Source: AP-15 sp963795485 (lineage in GTDB: Bacteria; Pseudomonadota; Alphaproteobacteria; ATCC43930; CGMCC-115725). From it: DNA of 64,000 nucleotides. Positions 54,698 to 64,000 of this stretch are shown in pieces; positions within the stretch are counted from its first letter, which is position 1; every line of letters starts with the position of its first letter. The position numbers and the translations under genes are program-made. The notes below the pieces were generated by a model, which had not been told where the DNA came from, searched no databases, and saw only the letters and a list, made by a program, of their open reading frames with translations. Location: contig CAWCIL010000008.1 of assembly GCA_963795485.1 (NCBI GenBank), positions 62,001-126,000 of the forward strand, given 5' to 3'.

Positions 54698-55024
54698 CGG
54701 CCTTCATCGCTGAAAGCCGGGATCGCCGCAAGGGTCTCGCCCGTAGCCGAAACAGGAGCGCTCGTCCATAATCGCCGCAGCCGCTGCGAGCGCCCGCGCC
54801 CAGGGTGCCGCGGCGACGCCTTGGCGAGGCGAGAGGATGCTGATGCCGCTGGCGCGAGAGGTCGGCCGCTTTGTTGCCCATATCGCCTTCGAGCGGCTGG
54901 CATCCGGAGGCCACCCCTGCTTGCGACCCGATGGCGGTGTGCGTTGATAAACGATAGTAATTCGGTTGGTGCCCCTTCCGTGCTCGGAATCCTCCCGTTC
55001 CCCGCAAACAGGAAGAGGGCGCCA

Positions 55025-55714
55025 GTGAAGGGCGTGCTGCTTCTGATAGGTCTGCTCTTTTTGGTACCGCTCCCGGTGTTGGCGCAGGCGACCCAGCAGC
55101 AGCCGACAGTGCTCCACCTCAGCCAGACGGCGGAGCGCAAAGTCATGTGCGATCTCCTGCGCATCGAGCTTAGAACCGAGGAAGCCGGCGCCGACCCGCT
55201 CTCGCTGCAATCGGCGATCAACCGCCGAATGGCGGCGGCGCTCGGCCGGGCGCACCGGGTGCAAGGGGTAGAGGTCGAAACCGGGTCTTACGCGGTCAAC
55301 GAGGAGCAGCCGCAGAACGCCCCATCGCGCTGGCGCGCCAGTCAGTCTCTGATCTTGACCGGCAAAAATTCGGATGCGGTGCTGAAGCTGGCCGGAGTGC
55401 TGCAATCTGACGGCCTGCTGATGTCGGCGATGACCTACGAAGTGTCGCCTGAAACCGTGCGCGGCGCCGAAGAGGATCTGACCGCCGAGGCGCTCGCTGG
55501 CCTCGACCGCCGCGCCGCATCCATCGCCGATCGGATGCATCTCTCGGTGCTGCGTTACCGCGACCTGCAGGTCGGCAATGCCGAGACCGGAGCGGGGCCG
55601 ATGCCGCGTTTCGCCGCGATGGCGATGGCCGCCGCTCCGGTGGGTCAGCCGGGCGAAGCCGTCATCCGGGTCACGATCGCGGCCGAGCTGCTGCTCGGCC
55701 CACCGCATACATAG
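55025..55714 (+). CDS. SIMPL-domain (DUF541) periplasmic protein
   Basis: A 229-residue exported protein. GTG 55025 with GGAAGAGGG upstream gives a signal peptide MKGVLLLIGLLFLVPLPVLA. The mature part follows the SIMPL pattern: VLHLSQTAERKVMCDLLRIE, helix LSLQSAINRRMAAALGRAHR, then SLILTGKNSDAVLKLAGVLQ and the C-terminal beta strand VIRVTIAAELLL. Function unknown. The thiE-like gene follows after 10 bases, so they are likely cotranscribed. Confidence 0.82.
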   Translation: MKGVLLLIGLLFLVPLPVLAQATQQQPTVLHLSQTAERKVMCDLLRIELRTEEAGADPLSLQSAINRRMAAALGRAHRVQGVEVETGSYAVNEEQPQNAPSRWRASQSLILTGKNSDAVLKLAGVLQSDGLLMSAMTYEVSPETVRGAEEDLTAEALAGLDRRAASIADRMHLSVLRYRDLQVGNAETGAGPMPRFAAMAMAAAPVGQPGEAVIRVTIAAELLLGPPHT

Positions 55715-55724
55715 CGGGTGCGCG

Positions 55725-56354
55725 ATGAGGCTGCCCGAACCGTCGTTCCTGGTGATTTCCGACCGCAGCCAAGCGCTGCGGCCGCTCGAACAAGTTGCCG
55801 AGGCCGCCTTTGCCGGCGGCTGCCGCTGGTTCAGCCTGCGCGAGAAGGATCTGCCGCCGGCGGCGCGCCGCGACCTCCTCGCGGCGCTGGTTCGGCTCGG
55901 CCGCCGCTTTGGGGCGACCGTGACCGCGCACGAGGATATCGAGGCCGTCGCTGCGACCGGCGCCGACGGCGTGCATCTGCCGAGCGGTGGCGATCCACAA
56001 GCGGCCCGCGCCCACCTTCCCGGCGCGCTGACCGGCGCTTCCGCCCATTCCGCGCAAGAAGCAGCGGCCCTGATCCGTGCGGGCGTCGATTACGTCACCG
56101 TGAGCCCGGTCTTTTTGACCGCGAGCAAGCCCGGTTATGGCCCGGCGCTGGGGCTGGAGGGGCTCGCCCGCATCGCCGCCCACACACCCGGCCCGGTGAT
56201 GGCGCTGGGCGGCATCACTCCCGAAAGCGCCGCCCTCTGCCGCGCCGCCGGCGCGCACGGTGTCGCGGTCATGGGCGAGATCATGCGCGCCGCCGATCCG
56301 CAGGCGATGGCCGAGGGTTTTGTTCGCGCGCTCTCGGTCGGGACTGGGACCTAG
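55725..56354 (+). CDS. Thiamine-phosphate synthase family protein (ThiE/TenI)
   Basis: A 209-residue TIM-barrel enzyme. ThiE couples the thiazole and pyrimidine halves of thiamine. Visible are WFSLREKDLPPAARRDLLAA, TAHEDIEAVAATGADGVHLP, ASAHSAQEAAALIRAGVDYV, VSPVFLTASKPGYGPALGLE and the phosphate loop PVMALGGITPESAAL. The SKPGYGP variant and the short length fit the ThiE2/TenI branch, so a TenI-like aminopyrimidine role cannot be excluded. The upstream SIMPL gene is 10 bases away. Confidence 0.82.
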   Translation: MRLPEPSFLVISDRSQALRPLEQVAEAAFAGGCRWFSLREKDLPPAARRDLLAALVRLGRRFGATVTAHEDIEAVAATGADGVHLPSGGDPQAARAHLPGALTGASAHSAQEAAALIRAGVDYVTVSPVFLTASKPGYGPALGLEGLARIAAHTPGPVMALGGITPESAALCRAAGAHGVAVMGEIMRAADPQAMAEGFVRALSVGTGT

Positions 56355-56440
56355 ACCGCGTTGTCGCGGCTCGCCTCACCTCTTCATCGAAAGGGCACAT
56401 CGGTCTAATTTCGACCGAGAGACAGGGGCCAGACGCAGAT

Positions 56441-58513
56441 ATGGGCAATATCAACCCCAACATCGACCTCCACCGTGATGGTAGAATCGCGATCGTCACC
56501 GCCGACAATCCGCCGGTCAACGCCTTGAAGCACGAGGTCCGAGCCGGGCTTGCCGAGGCTTTGCGCCGAACCGGCGAAGACGACAGCGTCGAGGCAGTGG
56601 TGATCGCCTGCGCCGGGCGGACTTTTTTTGCCGGTGCCGACATCACCGAGTTCGGCAAGCCGCCGCAGGCCCCGAGCCTCGGCGAGGTCATCGCCGCGAT
56701 CGAGGCGATGCCGAAGCCGGTGATCGCCGCAGTGCATGGCACGGCGCTCGGGGGTGGCTTCGAATTGGCGCTCGCCTGCCATTTCCGCGTTGCCGCGCCA
56801 ACGGCGCGCGTAGGCCTGCCCGAGGTCAAGCTCGGTTTGTTGCCGGGTGCGGGCGGCACGCAACGGCTGCCGCGCCTGATCGGGCCCGAAAAGGCGTTGA
56901 AGATGATCGTCACCGGCGAGCCGGTCGGGGCGGCGCAAGCGCTCGCCGACGGCATTCTCGACGAGATCGCCGCTGATGATTTGACCGAAGCAGCGATCGG
57001 CCTTGCCCGCCGGGTCGCGGCCGAACGTCGGCCGTTGCGGCTCGTCCGCGACCGCGACGACAAGCTCGTCGCGGAAGGCTTTGCCGATGCGGCGGCGGCC
57101 TTGACCCAGCGCTTGCGCGGCCGCGAGGCGCCCGCCGCCTGCGTCGAGGCCGTGCGCAACGCGATCGTGCTGCCGTTTGAGGATGGATTGCGTCGCGAAA
57201 GCGAATTGTTTCAGCAGCTCGTTGCCGGCGATCAGTCCAAGGCGCAGCGCCATATCTTTTTCGCCGAGCGCGAGGCGGCGAAGGTCCCGGATATGCCTGC
57301 CGCGGTGAGGCCGCGGCCCATCGCCGGGGGGGCCGTGATCGGCGGCGGCACGATGGGCGGCGGCATCGCCATGTGCTTCGCCAATGCCGGGATTCCGGTG
57401 ACTCTGATCGAGACCGGGAACGATTTGATGCAGAAGGGCCTCGAGCGGATAGCCGCCAATTACCACGCGACGGTCGCGCGCGGCGGGCTCAGCGCCGACG
57501 ACATGAAACGGCGCATGGAGCTGATCACCGGCGCCGTCGGGCTCGATGCGGCCGCCGCGGCGGATGTCGTGATCGAGGCGGTGTTCGAGGACATGGATCT
57601 GAAGAAGCGGGTCTTCGCCGATCTCGACCGAGTGGTCAAACCCGGCGCGCTGCTCGCCACGAATACGTCGACCCTCGATGTCGACGAAATCGCCCGCGCG
57701 ACGGCACGGCCGAAGGATGTGATCGGCACGCACTTCTTCAGCCCGGCTAACGTCATGCGGCTGCTGGAGATCGTCCGAGGTGCCGAGAGCGCGCCCGATG
57801 CGATCACCACCGCGCTGACACTCGCCCGCCGGCTCGGCAAAGTGCCTGCCGTCGTCGGCGTGTGCTATGGCTTTGTCGGCAACCGGATGCTCGCGCGCCG
57901 TTCAGTCGAGGCCGAACGGCTGCTGCTAGAAGGGGCCTTCCCGCAGCAGGTCGAGGCGGCGCTCGTTGAATTCGGGCTGCCGATGGGGCCGTTCGCAATG
58001 ATGGACCTAGCCGGGCTCGATGTCGGCTGGCTGATCCGAAAGAGCCGCGGCGAGCAGGCCGTGATCGAGGACGCGCTGTGCGAGGCCGGACATTTCGGCC
58101 AGAAGACCGGCAAGGGCTATTTCCGCTACGAGGCTGGCTCGCGCGCGCCGATCCCCGATGCTGAGGTCGAGCGGATCATTCTCGACGCTTCCGCCCGGCT
58201 CGGCATCGCCCGCCGCACGATCAATTCGGAGGAGATCGTCGAGCGCACCATCTTTCCAATGATCAACGAAGGCGCGCGCATCCTCGAAGAGCGCATCGCC
58301 GCCCGCCCCGGCGACATCGACGTAATCTGGGTGTATGGATATGGCTGGCCGGTCTGGCGCGGCGGCCCGATGTATTACGCCGATCGTATCGGGCTCGCTC
58401 ACCTGCGCGATCGGCTGGCGTTTTACGCCGAGCGGTCGGGCGACGCCAGCCTGCGGCCGGCCGCGCTAATTTCACGCCTTGTCGCCGAAGGGCGCGGGTT
58501 CGCCAGCGCGTAA
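56441..58513 (+). CDS. Bifunctional enoyl-CoA hydratase / 3-hydroxyacyl-CoA dehydrogenase
   Basis: A 690-residue FadB/FadJ-like enzyme of beta-oxidation. The hydratase/isomerase domain (1-280) has FFAGADITEFGKPPQAPS, GTALGGGFELALACHFRVA and LPEVKLGLLPGAGGTQRLPR with the catalytic Glu residues. The dehydrogenase (about 290-690) has AVIGGGTMGGGIAMCFANAG and THFFSPANVMRLLEIVRGAE (catalytic His), then GFVGNRMLARRSVEAERLLL and the C-terminal repeat VIWVYGYGWPVWRGGPMYYA. ATG 56441 was chosen from the domain start. Two acyl-CoA dehydrogenases follow, forming a fatty- or dicarboxylic-acid degradation operon. Confidence 0.94.
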   Translation: MGNINPNIDLHRDGRIAIVTADNPPVNALKHEVRAGLAEALRRTGEDDSVEAVVIACAGRTFFAGADITEFGKPPQAPSLGEVIAAIEAMPKPVIAAVHGTALGGGFELALACHFRVAAPTARVGLPEVKLGLLPGAGGTQRLPRLIGPEKALKMIVTGEPVGAAQALADGILDEIAADDLTEAAIGLARRVAAERRPLRLVRDRDDKLVAEGFADAAAALTQRLRGREAPAACVEAVRNAIVLPFEDGLRRESELFQQLVAGDQSKAQRHIFFAEREAAKVPDMPAAVRPRPIAGGAVIGGGTMGGGIAMCFANAGIPVTLIETGNDLMQKGLERIAANYHATVARGGLSADDMKRRMELITGAVGLDAAAAADVVIEAVFEDMDLKKRVFADLDRVVKPGALLATNTSTLDVDEIARATARPKDVIGTHFFSPANVMRLLEIVRGAESAPDAITTALTLARRLGKVPAVVGVCYGFVGNRMLARRSVEAERLLLEGAFPQQVEAALVEFGLPMGPFAMMDLAGLDVGWLIRKSRGEQAVIEDALCEAGHFGQKTGKGYFRYEAGSRAPIPDAEVERIILDASARLGIARRTINSEEIVERTIFPMINEGARILEERIAARPGDIDVIWVYGYGWPVWRGGPMYYADRIGLAHLRDRLAFYAERSGDASLRPAALISRLVAEGRGFASA

Positions 58514-58526
58514 TGGGGAGTTCGTC

Positions 58527-59732
58527 ATGGATCTGCGCTTTACCCCGGAAGAGACCGCTTTTCGCGACGAGGTGCGGGGATTTTTCCGCGCCAACCTGCC
58601 CGCAGGTATTCGAGCCAAGCTGGTCGAGGGAAAGCATCTCGCCAAGGACGACATCGTCACCTGGCAGCGCATCTTGAATCAAAAAGGCTGGGCGGTGGCG
58701 AACTGGCCGGCCGCATGGGGCGGCACCGGCTGGACGCCGGTCCAGCAATACATCTTTCAGGACGAATTACAGCAGACCCCCGCGCCGCAACCCTTGGGTT
58801 TCGGCGTGACGATGGTCGGACCGGTCATGATCGCATTCGGCTCCGAGGCGCAGAAAAAGCGGTTTCTGCCGCGCATTGCCAATCTCGACGATTGGTGGTG
58901 CCAGGGCTTTTCTGAGCCGGGGGCGGGCTCCGACCTTGCCTCACTGCGGACCGCAGCTAAGCGCGACGGCGACCACTACGTCGTCAACGGCCAGAAGACA
59001 TGGACCACCCTTGCGCAGCACGCCGACTGGATTTTCTGCCTGGTCCGCACCGACACACAGGCGAAAAAGCAGGAGGGGATCTCGTTTCTGCTGATCGACA
59101 TGAAGACCCCGGGGATCACGGTGCGCCCGATCATCACGATCGAGGGCGGCCACGAGGTCAACGAGGTGTTCTTCGACGATGTCAAGGTGCCGGCCGAGAA
59201 CCTCGTCGGCGAGGAGAACAGGGGCTGGGATTACGCAAAATATCTGCTCGGCCGCGAGCGCACCGGCATCGCCCGGGTCGGACTGTCGAAAGAGCGCATC
59301 CGCCGAATCAAGGAATTGGCGGCGTTGGAGCGGGACGGCGACACGCCGCTGATCGAGGACGAGCGCTTTCGCGAAAAGCTCGCGGCACTCGAGGTCGAGT
59401 TGAAGGCGCTCGAAATGACGCAGTTGCGGGTCGTCGCCGCCGAGCGCCACCGCACCGACAACAAGCCCGACCCGGCCTCGTCGATCCTCAAGATCAAGGG
59501 CTCCGAAATCCAGCAGGCGACGACCGAATTGCTGCTCGAAGTGGTCGGCCCCTACGCGCTCCCCTACCAGCCCGAGCACGAGGACGACGAGCGCTGGAAC
59601 GAGCCGCCGATCGGCCCCGAATGGGCCGGCCCGGTGGCGCCGACCTATTTCAACTGGCGCAAGACCTCGATCTATGGCGGCACCAACGAGATCCAGAAGA
59701 ACATTGTCGCCAAGGCGATCCTGGGGCTGTGA
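58527..59732 (+). CDS. Acyl-CoA dehydrogenase (PimC-like large subunit)
   Basis: A 401-residue FAD enzyme. It shows MDLRFTPEETAFRDEVRGFF, QGFSEPGAGSDLASLRTAAK, FLVRTD-like cofactor contacts, GEENRGWDYAKYLLGRERTG and the end SIYGGTNEIQKNIVAKAILG. The pattern with an inserted acidic loop (EHEDDERWNEPPIGPEW) resembles the large subunit of pimeloyl-CoA dehydrogenase. The partner lies 36 bases downstream. ATG 58527 follows GGGGAG. The two subunits would introduce the double bond acted on by the preceding FadB-like enzyme. Confidence 0.92.
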   Translation: MDLRFTPEETAFRDEVRGFFRANLPAGIRAKLVEGKHLAKDDIVTWQRILNQKGWAVANWPAAWGGTGWTPVQQYIFQDELQQTPAPQPLGFGVTMVGPVMIAFGSEAQKKRFLPRIANLDDWWCQGFSEPGAGSDLASLRTAAKRDGDHYVVNGQKTWTTLAQHADWIFCLVRTDTQAKKQEGISFLLIDMKTPGITVRPIITIEGGHEVNEVFFDDVKVPAENLVGEENRGWDYAKYLLGRERTGIARVGLSKERIRRIKELAALERDGDTPLIEDERFREKLAALEVELKALEMTQLRVVAAERHRTDNKPDPASSILKIKGSEIQQATTELLLEVVGPYALPYQPEHEDDERWNEPPIGPEWAGPVAPTYFNWRKTSIYGGTNEIQKNIVAKAILGL

Positions 59733-59768
59733 GCCTTGGCGTGGGCCGACGGAAGTGAGGCGTAGGCG

Positions 59769-60920
59769 ATGGATTTCGATCTGAGCGAAGAGCAGCGGCT
59801 GCTCAAGGAGAGCCTCGACCGGCTGATCGCCGACCGATATTCGTTCGAGCAGCGCAAGGTTTACGGACAGAACCCGGAAGGCTGGAGCCGCGCGCTGTGG
59901 ACGCAACTCGCCGAGCTCGGCCTGCTCGGCCTGCCCTTCACCGAGCACTATGGGGGCTCCGACGGCGGACCGGTCGAGACGATGCTTGCGATGGACGCTT
60001 GTGGCCGCGCCCTTGTCCTCGAGCCGTTTTTTGCAACGGTGGTGCTCGGCGGCGGATTTCTTCGCCACGGCGGCAATGCCGAGCAATCCGCGGCGCTCAT
60101 TCCCAAGATCGCCGATGGCAGTCTTACCTTCGCGTTCGCCCATACCGAGCGACAGTCGCGCTATCATCTCGCCGACATCTCGACAAAAGCGGCGCGCGAC
60201 GGCGCGGGCTGGGTGCTCGATGGGGAGAAGGGTGTCGTTCTCAATGGTGACAGCGCGGACAAGCTGATCGTCACTGCGCGGGTCGGCGGGGGTCGGCGCG
60301 ATCGAGAGGGAATCGGCGTCTTTATCGTCGATGCGACTGCGGCAGGAGTGTCGCGCCGCGGTTACCCGACCCAGGATGGGCTGCGCGCGGCGGAAATCGC
60401 GCTCGCCGGCGTGCGCGTCAGCCCGGAGGGCGTGCTGGGCGAGCCCGGTGCGGCACTGCCGCTCGTCGAGCGCGTCGTCGGCGAGGGGATCGCAGCGCTA
60501 TGCGCCGAGGCGGTGGGCGCGATGGCGGCGATGCACGAGCTGACCGTCGATTACCTGAAGACGCGCCGGCAGTTTGGCCGCGAGATCGGCAGCTTCCAGG
60601 TGCTGCAGCACCGCGCCGTCGACATGCTGGTGGCTCTGGAGCAGGCGCGCAGCATGGCGATGTTCGCGACAATGATGGTCGCGGAAGTAAACGCCGCAGA
60701 GCGGCAGCAGGCGCTGTCGGCGGCGAAAGTGCAGATCGGCCGCTCGGGCCGGCTGGTCGGGCAACAGGCGATCCAGCTGCATGGCGGCATCGGCATGACT
60801 ATGGAATACAAAGTCGGCCATTACTTCAAGCGGGTGACGATGATCGACATGATGTTCGGCAACGCCGATCATCATTTGCGCGAGCTGGGCCGGCACGGCA
60901 GAGCGCCAGTCGCGGCGTAA
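59769..60920 (+). CDS. Acyl-CoA dehydrogenase (PimD-like small subunit)
   Basis: A 383-residue acyl-CoA-dehydrogenase-fold protein. It shows MDFDLSEEQRLLKESLDRLI, LGLLGLPFTEHYGGSDGGPV, TFAFAHTERQSRYHLADIST, YLKTRRQFGREIGSFQVLQH and IQLHGGIGMTMEYKVGHYFK. The order large-small matches pimC-pimD, where the small subunit pairs with the large. The substrate could be a dicarboxylyl- or branched-chain acyl-CoA. Same operon as the FadB-like gene. Confidence 0.9.
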   Translation: MDFDLSEEQRLLKESLDRLIADRYSFEQRKVYGQNPEGWSRALWTQLAELGLLGLPFTEHYGGSDGGPVETMLAMDACGRALVLEPFFATVVLGGGFLRHGGNAEQSAALIPKIADGSLTFAFAHTERQSRYHLADISTKAARDGAGWVLDGEKGVVLNGDSADKLIVTARVGGGRRDREGIGVFIVDATAAGVSRRGYPTQDGLRAAEIALAGVRVSPEGVLGEPGAALPLVERVVGEGIAALCAEAVGAMAAMHELTVDYLKTRRQFGREIGSFQVLQHRAVDMLVALEQARSMAMFATMMVAEVNAAERQQALSAAKVQIGRSGRLVGQQAIQLHGGIGMTMEYKVGHYFKRVTMIDMMFGNADHHLRELGRHGRAPVAA

Positions 60921-60971
60921 TCAGCCCGACGTCGGCCTGATGCCCTCGTCGGTCTGATCGCACGCCCTTCG

Positions 60972-61661
60972 ATGATCCTGACCTGTCCCGCCTGCGACAC
61001 CCGCTATCGGGTCGGGGAGGAGGATCTGGCGGTGCCGGATGGGCGTACGGTCCGGTGTGCGAATTGCGGTTATAGCTGGCGACAGGCGCCACCGGGAACC
61101 GAGGCGCGCGCGGACGAGGCCGCGTTCAGCGCGGCTGCGTCCGAGAGGCCACCCCGCCGGCTGTCGGCGTCGAGGCTCGAATTTTCGCCGCGCCCGCCAC
61201 CGGCATCGCCGCTGACGATCGGCCAACGCCGGTTAGGCCTGGCCACGCTCGGCCGGGGAGCGGCGATAGTTCTGGTCGCAGTGGTCCTCGCCGTTTTGGC
61301 TGGGATCATCGCCAGCCGTCATCCGGCCGCTATCTGGGCGGCTGCGGGGCGGCTCTCCACCTCGATCGATCTGCCGGACGAACGAACCGGAGCCGGACTC
61401 GCGATCGAACAGGTTGCGGCGGTGCGCACCGGCGATGGGCTTATGATCAACGGCGAGATCGCCAATCGAAGGAGCACGCCCGAAAATGTCCCGCGGTTGC
61501 GGGTGGCGCTGCAGGACGCAGCCAAACAGGAGGTTCAGTTCAAGGTCGTCGATCCTCCGAAAGCGCGGCTGCAGCCCGGAGAAATCGTGCATTTTACGAC
61601 ACCGTTCGCGCGCCCAGCCGACCACGCGACGGGGGTCGTGGTGACCTTCGCTGCGCACTGA
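60972..61661 (+). CDS. Zinc-ribbon / DUF3426 membrane protein
   Basis: A 229-residue protein. The N-terminal zinc ribbon is CPACDTRYRVGEEDLAVPDG ... VRCANCGYSWRQ (two CxxC pairs). A disordered stretch precedes one transmembrane helix (AAIVLVAVVLAVLAGIIAS, about 97-115). The C-terminal DUF3426 domain (about 130-229) has LMINGEIANRRSTPENVPRL and a PGEIVHFTTPF strand. DUF3426 proteins are common single-pass proteins of unknown role. ATG 60972 is the only sensible start. Confidence 0.88.
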   Translation: MILTCPACDTRYRVGEEDLAVPDGRTVRCANCGYSWRQAPPGTEARADEAAFSAAASERPPRRLSASRLEFSPRPPPASPLTIGQRRLGLATLGRGAAIVLVAVVLAVLAGIIASRHPAAIWAAAGRLSTSIDLPDERTGAGLAIEQVAAVRTGDGLMINGEIANRRSTPENVPRLRVALQDAAKQEVQFKVVDPPKARLQPGEIVHFTTPFARPADHATGVVVTFAAH

Positions 61662-61686
61662 TTGCGGGTGCGCAAAGGAGAAGTCG

Positions 61687-62817
61687 ATGGCCGAACAGGA
61701 ATCGCGGCATCGCTATACAGCCAATCTTCAGGGCGAAGTCGACAGCGCGGCCCTCTACGAGACCCTGTCGAAGACCGAAAAGAACCCGCAACTGGCGCAA
61801 ATCTATTCGCGCCTTGCCGCGGTCGAGGCCGCTCATGGCGAATTCTGGATGCGACAGATCGCAGCCTTGGGGGAGCGGGCGCCGCTGCTGCGGCCTGGCT
61901 TCCGAACCCGCGCGCTCGCGTGGCTGGCCCGCCGATTTGGTCCAGCCTTCGTGCTGCCCACGGTCAATACCCTCGAGCAGATGGACAGCGGGACCTACGC
62001 GGGCCAGCCGGAGGCGGTGGCCGGCGGGCTGCCGGCGGCCGAGCGCTCGCATGCCCGGATCATCGAGGCGCTGGCTTCCCCCTCGGCGGCCGGGTTCACC
62101 GGTCCCACCCTCGCGCGGCTGGAGGGACGGCACCGTGGCATGGGCGGCAACGCGCTGCGTGCAGCGGTTCTGGGCGCCAATGACGGGCTTGTCTCCAATC
62201 TGAGCCTGGTCACCGGCGTTGCCGGGGCGGACCTGATGCCGCGCACGATCCTCGTCACCGGCCTCGCCGGCCTCTTGGCCGGAGCCTGCTCGATGGCGCT
62301 CGGCGAATGGCTGTCGGTCAATACCGCGCGAGAATCGGCACAGCGTCAGATCGATACCGAAGCGGCCGAGCTCGACCAGGTTCCCGAAGAGGAGCAGGAG
62401 GAGCTGGCGCTGATCTACCAAGCGAAGGGCTTGCCCGAAGAGCTGGCGAAAACCCTGGCCGAGCAGTTGATCGCCAATAAGAAGACCGCGCTCGACACGC
62501 TGGTCCGCGAGGAGCTGGGGATCGACCCGGGCGAGCTCGGCGGCTCCGCATGGACAGCCGGAGGCACATCTTTTCTGCTGTTTTCGCTGGGGGCGATCTT
62601 TCCCGTCGCCCCCTATTTTGCGTTGACCGGACTGCCGGCGTTGTTCGCCAGCTTGGCCGCGAGCTGCGTCGCCCTGGTGCTGATCGGAGTCGGCACCTCT
62701 CTCTTTACCGGGCGCGGGATCGCGTTTTCGGGAGCGCGGCAACTGGTGGTGGGCCTCGCCGCCGCGGGGGTGACTTTTGGCCTCGGCAAGCTGATCGGGG
62801 GCGCGCTCGCCGGTTGA
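61687..62817 (+). CDS. mbfA: MbfA-type ferritin-like / VIT1 iron exporter
   Basis: A 376-residue membrane protein. The N-terminal 140 residues form a rubrerythrin-like diiron domain (SAALYETLSKTEKNPQLAQI, LAAVEAAHGEFWMRQIA, and Glu/His in ERSHARIIEALA). The C-terminal VIT1/CCC1 transporter has AAVLGANDGLVSNLSLVTGV, GLLAGACSMALGEWLSVNTA and three later helices. The Glu-rich loop EAAELDQVPEEEQEELALIY is typical. In Bradyrhizobium MbfA exports iron and is controlled by Irr; the same role is likely here. ATG 61687 is 26 bases after the zinc-ribbon gene, so they may be cotranscribed. Confidence 0.92.
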   Translation: MAEQESRHRYTANLQGEVDSAALYETLSKTEKNPQLAQIYSRLAAVEAAHGEFWMRQIAALGERAPLLRPGFRTRALAWLARRFGPAFVLPTVNTLEQMDSGTYAGQPEAVAGGLPAAERSHARIIEALASPSAAGFTGPTLARLEGRHRGMGGNALRAAVLGANDGLVSNLSLVTGVAGADLMPRTILVTGLAGLLAGACSMALGEWLSVNTARESAQRQIDTEAAELDQVPEEEQEELALIYQAKGLPEELAKTLAEQLIANKKTALDTLVREELGIDPGELGGSAWTAGGTSFLLFSLGAIFPVAPYFALTGLPALFASLAASCVALVLIGVGTSLFTGRGIAFSGARQLVVGLAAAGVTFGLGKLIGGALAG

Positions 62818-63238
62818 ACCGTGGAGTCGTCGGCACCAGCCCGAGAAATCCCGCATCGGCGCGTCCGTCGTGCCGCATCGCTTCGGTTTGGGTCGAGGTG
62901 TCCCCGGCCTCGATTTCCCCAGGCTGCCACAATCGCATGATATGGCTAGTCGTATTGGCTTGGCGACAGGCGGTGGAGTTGCGGAAATGAGAGACTGGTG
63001 ACTGATGTTTCGCAAAACCGCAAGAGCGGTGGAGCATCGCCACAGCCGGCAGCGATCCCTCGCCAGCAACCAGCGAGCGAAGTTTTGCTGCTGATTTGCT
63101 GCAGAAGCAGCTAGTGGCCAAGATCGGCTTAATGTCAGGTTGTATGCGGGATTGTCCGAGAACCGGCCGCGGATCTTGCATGAGCAGCAGGTCCACTACA
63201 TATCCTCGGCGCGTCAACGCCAACCGCGACGGCAGACA
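62818..63238. other. Intergenic region upstream of htpG
   Basis: 421 bases with no convincing gene and a somewhat lower GC. CTTGCA (63175-63180) and CATATC (63199-63204) with an 18-base spacer lie about 35 bases before the htpG start and could be a heat-shock-type promoter, but the match is weak. Nothing else is evident. Confidence 0.4.

Positions 63239-64000
<762 letters not shown>

Noticed and set aside
54821..55024. N-terminal extension of the SIMPL protein from ATG 54821
   Set aside because: The extension is Arg/Cys-rich and unlike a protein start; the signal peptide begins at GTG 55025 with a ribosome site.
62930..63238. Clear sigma-32 promoter for htpG
   Set aside because: Only a weak -35/-10 pair can be found; not strong enough to list as a separate feature.

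Overview
The window is high-GC, densely coded chromosomal DNA of an alphaproteobacterium, probably of the Rhodospirillales/Hyphomicrobiales type. The case rests on gene content: an MbfA-type ferritin/VIT1 iron exporter, a hemD - mitofilin-like - HemY block, RNase E next to PBP1A and prfB, pimeloyl-CoA-dehydrogenase-like pairs, and LLM-class oxidoreductases. No phage, CRISPR array or rRNA operon is visible. The only mobile DNA is a truncated IS110-family transposase near 20 kb.

Layout. 0.1-8 kb: a DUF2161 nuclease-like protein, an EmrAB-type efflux pair, a broken SDR gene, 3-methyladenine glycosylase, an NTF2-like protein and a MOSC-reductase-ferredoxin fusion. 8.4-17 kb: a cupin gene with an in-frame amber codon, an MFS permease and a minus-strand catabolic block (methyltransferase, CaiB/BaiF CoA-transferase, Cys-nucleophile hydrolase, two LLM oxidoreductases, aldo/keto reductase). 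17-19.6 kb: a compact molybdenum-flavoured locus (secreted pterin-fold protein, Mop/TOBE protein, a truncated paralogue and a two-domain PEP-CTERM protein) behind a Mo-box-like palindrome. 19.7-21.8 kb: an accessory patch with an HTH relic, the IS110 fragment, a lower-GC small ORF and a secreted unknown protein. 21.9-33.9 kb: an oxalyl-CoA-decarboxylase-like TPP enzyme, prfB with its programmed frameshift, PBP1A, RNase E, an M48 protease and a DsbA-like protein. 34-41.4 kb: an MBL hydrolase, two tRNA-Val genes and a surface-polysaccharide export and decoration cluster (Wzm/Wzt-like ABC transporter, tandem GT2 glycosyltransferase, TylF-like methyltransferase). 41.5-51 kb: small stress proteins, a methyltransferase, a deaminase, a decayed outer-membrane efflux gene, dienelactone hydrolase, malic enzyme, YoaK, a decayed CobW-like gene, a lipoprotein and an IlvD/Edd dehydratase. 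51-64 kb: tRNA-Thr, HemY / mitofilin-like / HemD, a SIMPL protein, ThiE, a beta-oxidation operon (FadB-like plus two acyl-CoA dehydrogenases), a DUF3426 zinc-ribbon protein, MbfA and the 5' part of htpG.

A pattern runs across the whole window: many genes are broken by exactly one inserted or deleted base, usually in a short homopolymer, while both flanks keep perfect family-like coding. Genes that should be essential (rne) or important (PBP1A) are affected, so most of these breaks are better explained by uncorrected sequencing indels than by decay. True relics (SDR, CobW-like, outer-membrane efflux, IS110, HTH) are also present. The most unusual biology is the molybdenum locus at 17.4-19.6 kb, a tRNA-Val gene with a rebuilt anticodon loop, and a few well-signalled very small ORFs.
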